NCBI GenBank assembly: GCA_017547385.1
Contig: JAFYPU010000002.1
Span: 1-64,000, forward strand
Reading direction: 5' to 3'
Length of the DNA: 64,000 bases
Source: Bacteroidaceae bacterium
GTDB lineage: Bacteria > Bacteroidota > Bacteroidia > Bacteroidales > Bacteroidaceae
A model generated the notes under the pieces. The model saw nothing but the letters and a program-made list of their open reading frames with translations. It searched no databases and was not told the origin of the DNA. Made by a program: the position numbers and the translations under genes. Shown one piece after another: positions 43,345 through 51,022 of this stretch (the stretch's first letter is position 1; every line of letters begins with the position of its first letter).

Positions 43345-43373
43345 CGAAAATCGTGCAAAGAGGTAGATAAGAG

Positions 43374-44921
43374 CTATGCCCCGCGTTCAGCCCAGTCTCC
43401 CCGATCCAGATTGCGATATCCCACGGCTTCGGCAATGTGGTGGGAAAGAACGTTGTGCGAAGCGTCAAGGTCGGCAATGGTGCGAGCCACTTTCAATATG
43501 CGACTGTAAGCACGCGCTGAGAGTTTGAGGCGTTCCATGGCCGTGCGAAGCATTTCCAACCCCCTTTGGCCGGGACGGGCATACTCTTCCAGCATTTTCT
43601 CCGTCATCTGCGCATTGCAGTGAACGCCTTTGTGATTTTTGAAACGTTCTTCCTGAATTTTTCGGGCCGCCACCACACGCTCGCGGATGGCTTCACTCTT
43701 CTCACCGGGTTGGGCTTGCGAAATTTCTGAAAACGGCACGGCATCGATTTCACACTGTATGTCGATACGGTCGAGCAACGGACCACTGATGCGGTTCAGA
43801 TAACGCTGAATCTGCCCGGGCGTGCAAACGCAGCGGTGTGCCGGATCGCCGTAATAACCACAAGGGCAGGGATTCATCGAGGCCACGAACATGAACGAAC
43901 AGGGATAGTCAACACTGTACTTCGCACGGTTGATGCTGATTTTGCGATCCTCAAGCGGCTGACGCATCACTTCAAGAACGGGACGGCTGAACTCAGGCAA
44001 CTCATCGCAAAACAGCACTCCGTTGTGGGCTAACGAGATTTCGCCGGGTTGAGGATTGGTTCCGCCTCCCACAAGCGCCACATTGGAGATGGTATGGTGA
44101 GGTGCGCGGAAAGGGCGCTCGGTGATGAGCGACACGTTCTGGTTGAGTTTTCCGGCCACGGAGTGAATGAGCGTTGTTTCCAGACTCTCGGCCAGTGTGA
44201 GCGGTGGCAGAATGGTGGGAATGCGCTTTGCCATCATGCTCTTTCCGCATCCGGGACTGCCGACAAGCATCAGATTATGCCCACCGGCAGCTGCCACCTC
44301 TATGGCGCGCTTCACGTTCTCCTGCCCTTTCACATCAGCAAAGTCAATGGTGTGATGTCCCTGTGCGGCGAAAAATTCCTTACGTGTGTCGCAGGTGGTG
44401 GGTTCGAGCACATGCCGCCCGTTCAGATGGTCCACCACTTCGCTCAGACAGCTCACGCCATACACCTTGAGGCGGTTGACAACCACGGCTTCGCGCACAT
44501 TTTCTTTCGGAACGAACAAACATTCATAGCCTTCGCTTCGGGCTTTTATGGCCATGGCCAGAGCCCCTTTCACGGGGCGTATGCTGCCGTCCAAACCCAA
44601 TTCGCCGGTAAACACACACTTCTCCAACGCTTCGGTGGGCACCAGGTGCGAAGCCGCAAGCAGTCCCACCGCCAGCGGAAGGTCATAACCACTCCCCTCT
44701 TTGCGCACATCCGCCGGCGCAAAGTTGACAGTGATTTTGGCTTCGCGCAGATGGTATCCCGAACTGAACAAGGCACTTTCCACGCGCGTTCTGCTTTCAC
44801 GCACTGCGTTGTCGGGAAGTCCCACCATGAAGAATTCTTTTCCCGGCAGGGTGTTTATCTCGATGAAAACGGGCATGGCGGAAAGTCCGTTGACCGCGGA
44901 GCTGTTTACTTTTACCAACAT
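43374..44921 (-). CDS. comM: ComM/YifB-family Mg-chelatase-like AAA+ ATPase
   Basis: A 515-residue cytoplasmic ATPase. The N-terminal domain has the Lon-substrate-like fold of the ComM family (residues 1-170, NGLSAMPVFIEINTLPG and GLPDNAVRESRTRVESAL). The Walker A motif is GSPGCGKS (221-228), with a sensor region ELPEFSRPVLEVMRQPLEDR. A zinc-binding insert MNPCPCGYYGDPAHRC follows, and a C-terminal helical domain ends VLSHHIAEAVGYR. ComM is a helicase that promotes branch migration during natural transformation in Vibrio; its role in Bacteroidota is not established. It is 76 bp downstream of the exchanger gene, probably in one operon. Confidence 0.9.
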   Translation of the reverse strand: MLVKVNSSAVNGLSAMPVFIEINTLPGKEFFMVGLPDNAVRESRTRVESALFSSGYHLREAKITVNFAPADVRKEGSGYDLPLAVGLLAASHLVPTEALEKCVFTGELGLDGSIRPVKGALAMAIKARSEGYECLFVPKENVREAVVVNRLKVYGVSCLSEVVDHLNGRHVLEPTTCDTRKEFFAAQGHHTIDFADVKGQENVKRAIEVAAAGGHNLMLVGSPGCGKSMMAKRIPTILPPLTLAESLETTLIHSVAGKLNQNVSLITERPFRAPHHTISNVALVGGGTNPQPGEISLAHNGVLFCDELPEFSRPVLEVMRQPLEDRKISINRAKYSVDYPCSFMFVASMNPCPCGYYGDPAHRCVCTPGQIQRYLNRISGPLLDRIDIQCEIDAVPFSEISQAQPGEKSEAIRERVVAARKIQEERFKNHKGVHCNAQMTEKMLEEYARPGQRGLEMLRTAMERLKLSARAYSRILKVARTIADLDASHNVLSHHIAEAVGYRNLDRGDWAERGA

Positions 44922-44997
44922 AGAAAATTGAGGATTGGAAGCGTATTTTTCCTGAACGATGAAAGTGTCTTGGGAAAACTTCTACGAAAATGCAGCA

Positions 44998-46659
44998 TCA
45001 AGTGAACCACATCATCACCACCACTTGCGCTATCACCACTCGCAGGAACATGCACAGGGGATAGACCGTGGCATACGAAACCGAGGCTTTGTCGCCCGGA
45101 ATCACGTCGTTGACATATCCCAACGCGATGGGGTTGGCCATAGCTCCACAGAGCATTCCAGCGGTAGAGGCTACGGTTTTTCCGGACCATTTCACCGAAA
45201 TCACAGCCAGCAGTATCACGGGCACCAATGTGATGAGCAATCCGTAAGCAATCCACCACAAGGCGCGGGGCTGCATCACGGTTTCCACAAAGTCGGCACC
45301 GGCCGCCAGGCCTAGGCAGGCCAGATAGATGGAAAGCCCGAGCGAACGCAGCATCAGGTTGGCCGAAGTTGTGGTGTAAGCCACCATGTGGAAACGAGGC
45401 CCGAAGGCACCGATAAGAATACCCATGATAATCGGGCCTCCTGCAAGACCGAGTCGCACCGGATAACTGATGCCCGGGAACTCGATGGGCAGACAACCAA
45501 GCACCAATCCAAGCACAATGCCTATGAAGATGGTTACCATGTTGGGCTCGTCGAGATGCTTCACGGCATTTCCGAGTTCTTTGGCCACGCGCTTCAGACT
45601 TTCCTGCTCGCCCACCACGGTTACGCGGTCGCCCACGCGAAGTGTGAGCTGCGGAGTGGCAACCAACTGAATGCCGGCACGCTGCACGCGGCTCACATTC
45701 ACGCCATAGCGGTTGCGCAGATGAAGGTCGCCCAGGTGCTTTCCGTTGATGGATGGGCGGGTGATGAGAATGCGCTGCGACACTAATTTGCTGTCCAAAG
45801 CATTCCAGTCGATGTTCTGTTTGTTCCAATCGGTGTCGTCAATGCTTCCGAAGAAAATGGTGAGCTGTTCCACAAATCGCTGCTGTGTGATGACAAGCAC
45901 GCGGTCGCCCTCCTCAATCACGGTTTCGGCCGTCGGGAGAATCACCTTGCCACTTCGCCAAATGCGCGACACCACGAATTTGCTTTCGTCAAAGCCTGCC
46001 ACCTCGTGCAGACTGCGATGAAAGACGGCCGGATTGCGCACTTGGAAGGAAGCGATGAAGGCTTCTTTTTCCTTGCTGCGATCCACTTGCGGCTTCTCGC
46101 GACGCACCAACCATCCCTTCATGATGATGAATGCCAGAATCACACCGACCAATCCCAGCGGATAAGTTACGGCGCAGCTGAGTGCCGCCACCGAATCGGG
46201 CTGCCCCAATTGTTTGAGCGTTTGTTGCGCTGCACCGAGTGCCGGAGTGTTGGTGGTGGCTCCGCAAAGCACTCCCATCATGTCGGGAAGCTCGGCTTGC
46301 CCAACCCAAACCGGAATGAGGGCCATGAGTGTGCCAAGCAGCACCACGCCCAAGGAGAGCAACGTGAGGTCACGCCCACCGATGCGGAACGAGCTGATGA
46401 AGCCCGGACCCACCTGCAGGCCGAGCGTATAGACAAACAGCACCAAGCCGAAGCTTTCGGCATATCCCAACATTGCAGGGTCAAGGCTCAAGCCCAGGCT
46501 TCCTGCCAAAATTCCGATAAAAAAGACGAAGGTAACACCCAGTGTGATACCGCGAAAACGAATCTTGCCAAGGCTCAAACCTATGGCGCATATCAAACTT
46601 ATGATAATCACAGCCTGCACTGCGCTGTGCGAAAGAAATGTGTCTTGCAACCAGTTCAT
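44998..46659 (-). CDS. AspT/YidE-type exchanger with two RCK_C domains
   Basis: A 553-residue membrane protein of the aspartate:alanine exchanger family. Two blocks of about five helices (residues 10-180 and 385-553) each carry the AspT duplication motif: GVLCGATTNTPALGAAQ in the first and TAGMLCGAMANPIALGYV in the second. Between them lie two soluble RCK_C (TrkA-C) domains (about 205-290 and 295-375, with VIEEGDRVLVITQ and LRVGDRVTVVGEQESLKRV). The gut AspT-type proteins may exchange aspartate or succinate-type acids; the substrate here is not known. It precedes comM. Repeat P6 supplies its -7 box. Confidence 0.85.
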   Translation of the reverse strand: MNWLQDTFLSHSAVQAVIIISLICAIGLSLGKIRFRGITLGVTFVFFIGILAGSLGLSLDPAMLGYAESFGLVLFVYTLGLQVGPGFISSFRIGGRDLTLLSLGVVLLGTLMALIPVWVGQAELPDMMGVLCGATTNTPALGAAQQTLKQLGQPDSVAALSCAVTYPLGLVGVILAFIIMKGWLVRREKPQVDRSKEKEAFIASFQVRNPAVFHRSLHEVAGFDESKFVVSRIWRSGKVILPTAETVIEEGDRVLVITQQRFVEQLTIFFGSIDDTDWNKQNIDWNALDSKLVSQRILITRPSINGKHLGDLHLRNRYGVNVSRVQRAGIQLVATPQLTLRVGDRVTVVGEQESLKRVAKELGNAVKHLDEPNMVTIFIGIVLGLVLGCLPIEFPGISYPVRLGLAGGPIIMGILIGAFGPRFHMVAYTTTSANLMLRSLGLSIYLACLGLAAGADFVETVMQPRALWWIAYGLLITLVPVILLAVISVKWSGKTVASTAGMLCGAMANPIALGYVNDVIPGDKASVSYATVYPLCMFLRVVIAQVVVMMWFT

Positions 46660-46696
46660 AAATTTCCTGTATTGTTGCCGATTTTTCTATTTGCGG

Positions 46697-46760
46697 ACAA
46701 AGTTAGTGCAAGGCGAGAGCAAGACAAAATAAAAACCGAGAAAACTTCTCAGCCGGCTCC
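46697..46760 (-). repeat. Promoter-carrying dispersed repeat, copy P6
   Basis: ACAAAGTTAGTGCAAGGCGA starts the element, and the ACCGAGAAAACTTCTCAGCC end corresponds to the CGAGCC end of P1-P3. It is shorter than the other copies. Confidence 0.5.
46698..46705 (-). promoter_or_regulatory. -7 box upstream of the exchanger-comM pair
   Basis: CAAAGTTA, TAACTTTG on the minus strand, 39 bp upstream of the ATG at 46659. Confidence 0.55.
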
Positions 46761-46791
46761 TTTGCAATTCACCCCCCTGTTTGCATAAAAA

Positions 46792-46854
46792 CGCGCAAGG
46801 CGTTTAGAAATTTCTGCAGTGCTTGCAGAAATTTCTAAACGCCTTGTAGATTTT
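46792..46854. repeat. 21-bp module array, site J (three modules)
   Basis: Words CGCGCAAGGCGTTTAGA (46792), TCTGCAGTGCTTGCAGA (46813) and TCTAAACGCCTTGTAGA (46834). The outer words are reverse complements, and the middle word is itself nearly palindromic. Confidence 0.85.
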
Positions 46855-46919
46855 CGCCCATCGCATGGCTGAAAAACAGCTATGCCGGGCGGATATTGCA
46901 GAGGCCTTTCGTGAGCCTT

Positions 46920-49900
46920 TTATGCCTTGTGTGCTTCCACCCAACGGCGTGCATTGACAAAGGCTTCCATCCACGGTGTTACGTCATCGCCCTTGCGCTC
47001 TGCCGGATAGTACGGGTTCTGCCAGGGGAAGAAAGCGCGTTCGAGGTGAGGCATCATGGCGAGATGACGACCATCGGGGCTGGCAATTCCGGCCACCGAG
47101 TAGCGGCTTCCGTTGGGGTTGCCGGGATATTCGTCGTAAGAGTATTTCAACACCACGTTGTATTGATCCTCATCCAAAGGCAAGTCGAACTTACCTTCAC
47201 CGTGTGCCACCCAAATGCCGAGGCGATCACCGCTGAGCGAACCGAACATCACGCTGCGGTTGGTGGTAACCGTAACACCCACAAAGGCACTCTCGAACTT
47301 GTGGCTGTCGTTGTGAAGCATGTGCGTGCGCTTGCTGTGCTCGGGATTGATGAGACCGAGTTCCACCATCAGCTGACAACCATTGCAGACACCGAGCGAG
47401 AGTGTGTCGGGACGGGCATAGAAGCGGTCGAGGGCAGCTTTGGCCTTGGGATTATAGAGGAAAGCACCGGCCCAGCCTTTGGCGGAACCAAGCACGTCGC
47501 TATTGGAGAAGCCGCCGCAGAACACAATCATGTTGATATCGTCCAGCGTTTCGCGGCCGGTGATGAGGTCTGTCATCATCACGTCCTTAACATCGAAGCC
47601 GGCAAGATAGAGCGCATAAGCCATTTCGCGCTCGCCATTGGTACCCTTCTCACGAATGATGGCGGCACGCACACCGCTCGGCGTGCGACGTTCGGGCGTA
47701 ATGCCGAGGTTGTCGAAAGTGCCCTTCCATTCGGGACGCAGATGGAATTCGAGCGGTTGCTGCTTGTAGTTCTCGAAACGCTTCTTTGCGCAACCGTGGA
47801 AACTCTGCTTCGTGTCGAGCATATAGGAAGTGGAGTACCAAACATCGCGCAAGTGATCGATGCCGAACTGATAGGTGGCCTCATCTTTTTCCACCAGAAT
47901 GTGGCGTTCGTCGGTGGGACGACCCAATTTGACATAAGCAACACCGGCTTCGTCGAGCACTTGCTTGAATTCAGCCTTCTTGCTGTCGGCCACCTGCACC
48001 ACAACGCCAGGATTTTCGGCGAAGAGTGCCTTCACGAGGTCGGCTTTCTTGAAACCGTCGAGCGACACTTCAATACCGCCTTCGGTGTTGGCAAAACACA
48101 TTTCCAAAAGGCAGGTGATGAGACCGCCGGCGCTGACATCGTGACCGGCCAGCAAGAGTCCGTTGCTCACGAGCTGCTGCACGGCATTGAAGGCATCGCG
48201 GAAATAGTCGGGGTTCTTAACTCCGGGAACATCGCTGCCCACGAAGCCGAGGCTTTGCGCAAAGGCCGAACCGCCAAGACGGAGTTCGTCAAACGAGAAG
48301 TCGATGTGATAGAAACTGCTCTTCGGTTCGTTCACCGCAACGGGCGAAACCACCTTGCGGATGTCGCTCACTTCACCTCCCGAGCTGACAATCACGGTTC
48401 CCGGAGAAATGATTTTCTCACCGCCGGGATATTTTTGAGTCATCGAGAGAGAGTCCTTACCGGTGGGCACGTTAATCTTCAGAGCGCAGCAGAAATCGCT
48501 CAACGCCTGAACACCGCGATAGAGACGGGCGTCCTCGCCCTTCTGCGAGCGGCAGGGCCACATCCAGTTGGCAGACAGGCTGACGCTGTCCAAGCCCTCA
48601 GCCAGCGGTGCCCAAACGAGGTTGGTCAGACTCTCGGAAACGGCCAACACAGAACCGGCAGCGGGGTCTGCCAATCCGGCTTGCGGGGCATGACCGATGG
48701 CTGTAGCGATACCGGCACGGCCTCTGTAATCAAGTGCCACCACTCCGCAGTCGGCCAAAGGCAGTTGCAATTCGCCTTGCGTCTGTTGCTGAGCCACCTT
48801 ACCGGTAACGGAACGGTCCACCTTGTTGGTAAGCCAATCCTTACATGCCACGGCTTCGAGCTGAAGCACGTTGCTGAGGTATGTATCTACGTTGGCAACG
48901 TCGTACTCAACGTTCTTATAATTTCTTTCAACGCTCTCGTCCACCATCACCGTCTTGGGCGAATGTCCGAACATCTGAGCCACATCAAGGTCGAAGGGAC
49001 GCACACCGTCGGCTTGTTGGAAGGCAAAATGCGCGTCTCCCGTTGTTTCACCCACCACATACATCGGAGCACGTTCGCGCTCGGCGATGCGGCGCACGTG
49101 TTCCAAGTGCTCTTCCTGAATAAGCAAGCCCATACGTTCCTGACTCTCGTTGGCGATGATTTCCTTCGCAGAGAGCGTGGGGTCGCCCACGGGGAGTTGC
49201 GACATGTCAATGAGGCCGCCGCATTCTTCCACAAGTTCTGAAAGGCAGTTCACGTGGCCGGCGCTTCCATGGTCGTGGATGGAAACCACGGGATTGACAT
49301 CCTCTTCGCAGAGCGCACGCACCAAGTTGTTGGCACGCTTCTGCATTTCGGGGTTGGCACGCTGCACAGCATTGAGTTCAATGCCGGAACTGTAGCGTCC
49401 TGTATCGACAGATGACACTGAGCCACCGCCCAATCCGATGCGGTAGTTGTCGCCACCCACCATCACAACCTTGTTTCCTTTCTTGGGTTCTCCCTTCAAG
49501 CAGTCGCGCTTCGTGCCATATCCCACTCCACCGGCCAACATGATAACCTTGTCGTAACCATATCGCTCACCGTTTTCCTGGTGTTCGAAAGTGAGCACCG
49601 AACCGGTGATGAGGGGTTGTCCGAATTTGTTACCGAAGTCGGAAGCTCCATTAGAGGCCTTGATGAGGATTTGTTCGGGTGTTTGATAGAGCCACTGACG
49701 CACGGGCAGAATGTCTTCCCAGTCGCGGCCACCGTCCAAACGGGGGTAAGAAGTCATGTAAACGGCTGTTCCGGCAATGGGCCATGAACCTACACCGCCA
49801 CCCATACGGTCGCGGATTTCGCCACCGGTACCGGTGGAAGCTCCGTTGAAGGGTTCGACTGTGGTGGGGAAGTTGTGTGTTTCTGCTTTCAGCGAGATAA

Positions 49901-50621
49901 CGCTTTCGATGTCCTTGACGACAAAATAGTCGCTCGTGGAGTGATCCTTCGGAGCAAACTGTTCGACCACGGGACCGGCAGAGAAAGCCACGTTGTCCTT
50001 ATAGGCAGAAAGAATCTTGTGCGGATTCTCGTTCGTAGTCTTCTTAATCATGGCGAAGAGTGAGGAGGGCATTTCCTCACCATCGATGATGAATGTTCCG
50101 CCAAAGATTTTGTGGCGGCAGTGCTCAGAGTTGATTTGTGCAAAACCAAACACCTCAGAGTCTGTGAGCTTGCGACCGAGTTGTGCTTCCACACCATGCA
50201 GATATTCGATTTCTGCGGGCGAAAGTGCCAAGCCTTCGGCTTCGTTGTAAGTCTCAAGATCGTCGATAAACTCAATAGCGGCAGGTTTGAGGTCGATAGT
50301 GAAAATTTCTTGGTTCAAACCCTCATACATGCGCTGCAACATGGGATCGTGCTCCGCTGCAGCATCAGCCACGGGGAAAAACTCCTCGATGCGTGTAATG
50401 CCTTGCAGATTCATGTTCTGCGTGATTTCTACGGCATTGGTACTCCAGGGAGTAATCATTTCACGGCGCGGACCAACGAAGAATCCGTCAAGGGTGTCGC
50501 TTTCCACCAATTCGGCTTCGCCATAAAGCCAACAGAGTTCGCTCACTTCGTCAGCGGAGAGCACATGGTCCACCTGTGTGGCGATGATGCTCTTCTGCGG
50601 GGTTTTGAAGAATAGAATCAT
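46920..50621 (-). CDS. purL: Phosphoribosylformylglycinamidine synthase (long form)
   Basis: A 1,233-residue fused FGAM synthase, the fourth step of purine synthesis, converting FGAR, glutamine and ATP to FGAM. Start at 50621 (MILFFKTPQKSIIATQ), as in other Bacteroidales; the longer frame to 50735 would cover the -7 box. The N-terminal PurS-like domain is followed by two AIRS-like halves (NSEHCRHKIFGG, VGYGTKRDC, GVGSWPIAGTAVYMTSYPR). A C-terminal glutaminase domain has its nucleophile Cys1079 in GVCNGCQLM and a His in WVAHGEGKF. It is monocistronic, with array J after it and array K before it. Confidence 0.95.
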   Translation of the reverse strand: MILFFKTPQKSIIATQVDHVLSADEVSELCWLYGEAELVESDTLDGFFVGPRREMITPWSTNAVEITQNMNLQGITRIEEFFPVADAAAEHDPMLQRMYEGLNQEIFTIDLKPAAIEFIDDLETYNEAEGLALSPAEIEYLHGVEAQLGRKLTDSEVFGFAQINSEHCRHKIFGGTFIIDGEEMPSSLFAMIKKTTNENPHKILSAYKDNVAFSAGPVVEQFAPKDHSTSDYFVVKDIESVISLKAETHNFPTTVEPFNGASTGTGGEIRDRMGGGVGSWPIAGTAVYMTSYPRLDGGRDWEDILPVRQWLYQTPEQILIKASNGASDFGNKFGQPLITGSVLTFEHQENGERYGYDKVIMLAGGVGYGTKRDCLKGEPKKGNKVVMVGGDNYRIGLGGGSVSSVDTGRYSSGIELNAVQRANPEMQKRANNLVRALCEEDVNPVVSIHDHGSAGHVNCLSELVEECGGLIDMSQLPVGDPTLSAKEIIANESQERMGLLIQEEHLEHVRRIAERERAPMYVVGETTGDAHFAFQQADGVRPFDLDVAQMFGHSPKTVMVDESVERNYKNVEYDVANVDTYLSNVLQLEAVACKDWLTNKVDRSVTGKVAQQQTQGELQLPLADCGVVALDYRGRAGIATAIGHAPQAGLADPAAGSVLAVSESLTNLVWAPLAEGLDSVSLSANWMWPCRSQKGEDARLYRGVQALSDFCCALKINVPTGKDSLSMTQKYPGGEKIISPGTVIVSSGGEVSDIRKVVSPVAVNEPKSSFYHIDFSFDELRLGGSAFAQSLGFVGSDVPGVKNPDYFRDAFNAVQQLVSNGLLLAGHDVSAGGLITCLLEMCFANTEGGIEVSLDGFKKADLVKALFAENPGVVVQVADSKKAEFKQVLDEAGVAYVKLGRPTDERHILVEKDEATYQFGIDHLRDVWYSTSYMLDTKQSFHGCAKKRFENYKQQPLEFHLRPEWKGTFDNLGITPERRTPSGVRAAIIREKGTNGEREMAYALYLAGFDVKDVMMTDLITGRETLDDINMIVFCGGFSNSDVLGSAKGWAGAFLYNPKAKAALDRFYARPDTLSLGVCNGCQLMVELGLINPEHSKRTHMLHNDSHKFESAFVGVTVTTNRSVMFGSLSGDRLGIWVAHGEGKFDLPLDEDQYNVVLKYSYDEYPGNPNGSRYSVAGIASPDGRHLAMMPHLERAFFPWQNPYYPAERKGDDVTPWMEAFVNARRWVEAHKA

Positions 50622-50709
50622 ATCTTTATCGTGATTTTGTTTGTTTTGTTGCAGAGATAAGATTTTTGCAGGAGCTTTATGGTTTTTCAGCCATACCACC
50701 CATTCTCTG

Positions 50710-50717
50710 CAAAAATA
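50710..50717 (-). promoter_or_regulatory. -7 box upstream of purL
   Basis: CAAAAATA, TATTTTTG on the minus strand, 89 bp upstream of the ATG at 50621. Confidence 0.5.
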
Positions 50718-50856
50718 CGACATTGACACAGACATACCAAGTTTTCAGCCGAAAGATTTGCAAGCAGCCCACAGAGAGAAGAATGAAAGAAGCAAAAGAA
50801 GCCTCCCCGACACACCTGCAGGAAGCTGCCAAACAAGCAAAGGCATTGGGCAAAAA

Positions 50857-50919
50857 TCCGCAAGGCGTTTAGAATTTTCTACAAGCACTGCAGAATTTTC
50901 TAAACGCCTTGCAGATTTT
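50857..50919. repeat. 21-bp module array, site K (three modules)
   Basis: Words TCCGCAAGGCGTTTAGA (50857), TCTACAAGCACTGCAGA (50878) and TCTAAACGCCTTGCAGA (50899). Same outer words as H-J, with the middle word in the opposite orientation. It is the last array in the window. Confidence 0.85.
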
Positions 50920-50960
50920 CGGGCGAAAGGCATGGAAATATCCACACAAAGCACAAAAAA

Positions 50961-50986
50961 ATCCCCTTTGCGTCGGCAAAGGGGAT
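50961..50986 (-). terminator. Terminator of the M16 peptidase gene
   Basis: A 10-bp stem, ATCCCCTTTG (50961-50970) with CAAAGGGGAT (50977-50986), has a 6-base loop and is followed on the minus strand by a run of T. Confidence 0.85.
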
Positions 50987-51022
50987 AACAAGTGTTGCGT
51001 TTCGGCGTGTGCCGATGGAGCA

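Larger units (their letters stand above)
42848..43373. other. Intergenic region with terminator and array I
   Basis: Contains a terminator (42874-42915), a stretch of about 280 bp (42960-43240) with an open but unrecognised minus-strand frame, and array I (43282-43344). I cannot support a gene here. Confidence 0.6.
50622..51022. other. Intergenic region with purL promoter, array K and a terminator
   Basis: Contains the purL -7 box (50710-50717), array K (50857-50919) and the M16 peptidase terminator (50961-50986). No riboswitch-like structure is evident in the purL leader. No gene. Confidence 0.7.

Noticed and set aside
42960-43358. Open minus-strand frame of 132 codons between the M48 and comM genes
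   Set aside because: It starts inside array I with a non-ATG codon, shows no domain I know and has no promoter facing it. A short real gene in its 3' half cannot be excluded.
46896-49241. 781-codon plus-strand frame
   Set aside because: Antisense shadow of purL, with unusual His/Val-rich composition and no recognisable domain.
50622-50709. Purine riboswitch in the purL leader
   Set aside because: About 88 bases without the paired arms and conserved loop bases of that class.
5310-50919. CRISPR array
   Set aside because: Units are 21 bp, with only 3-4 per site and words that recur between sites; there are no unique spacers and no cas genes.
5310-50919. The 21-bp arrays as ordinary terminators
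   Set aside because: Several lie between divergent genes or upstream of genes, and true hairpin-plus-T terminators are found separately at the gene ends.
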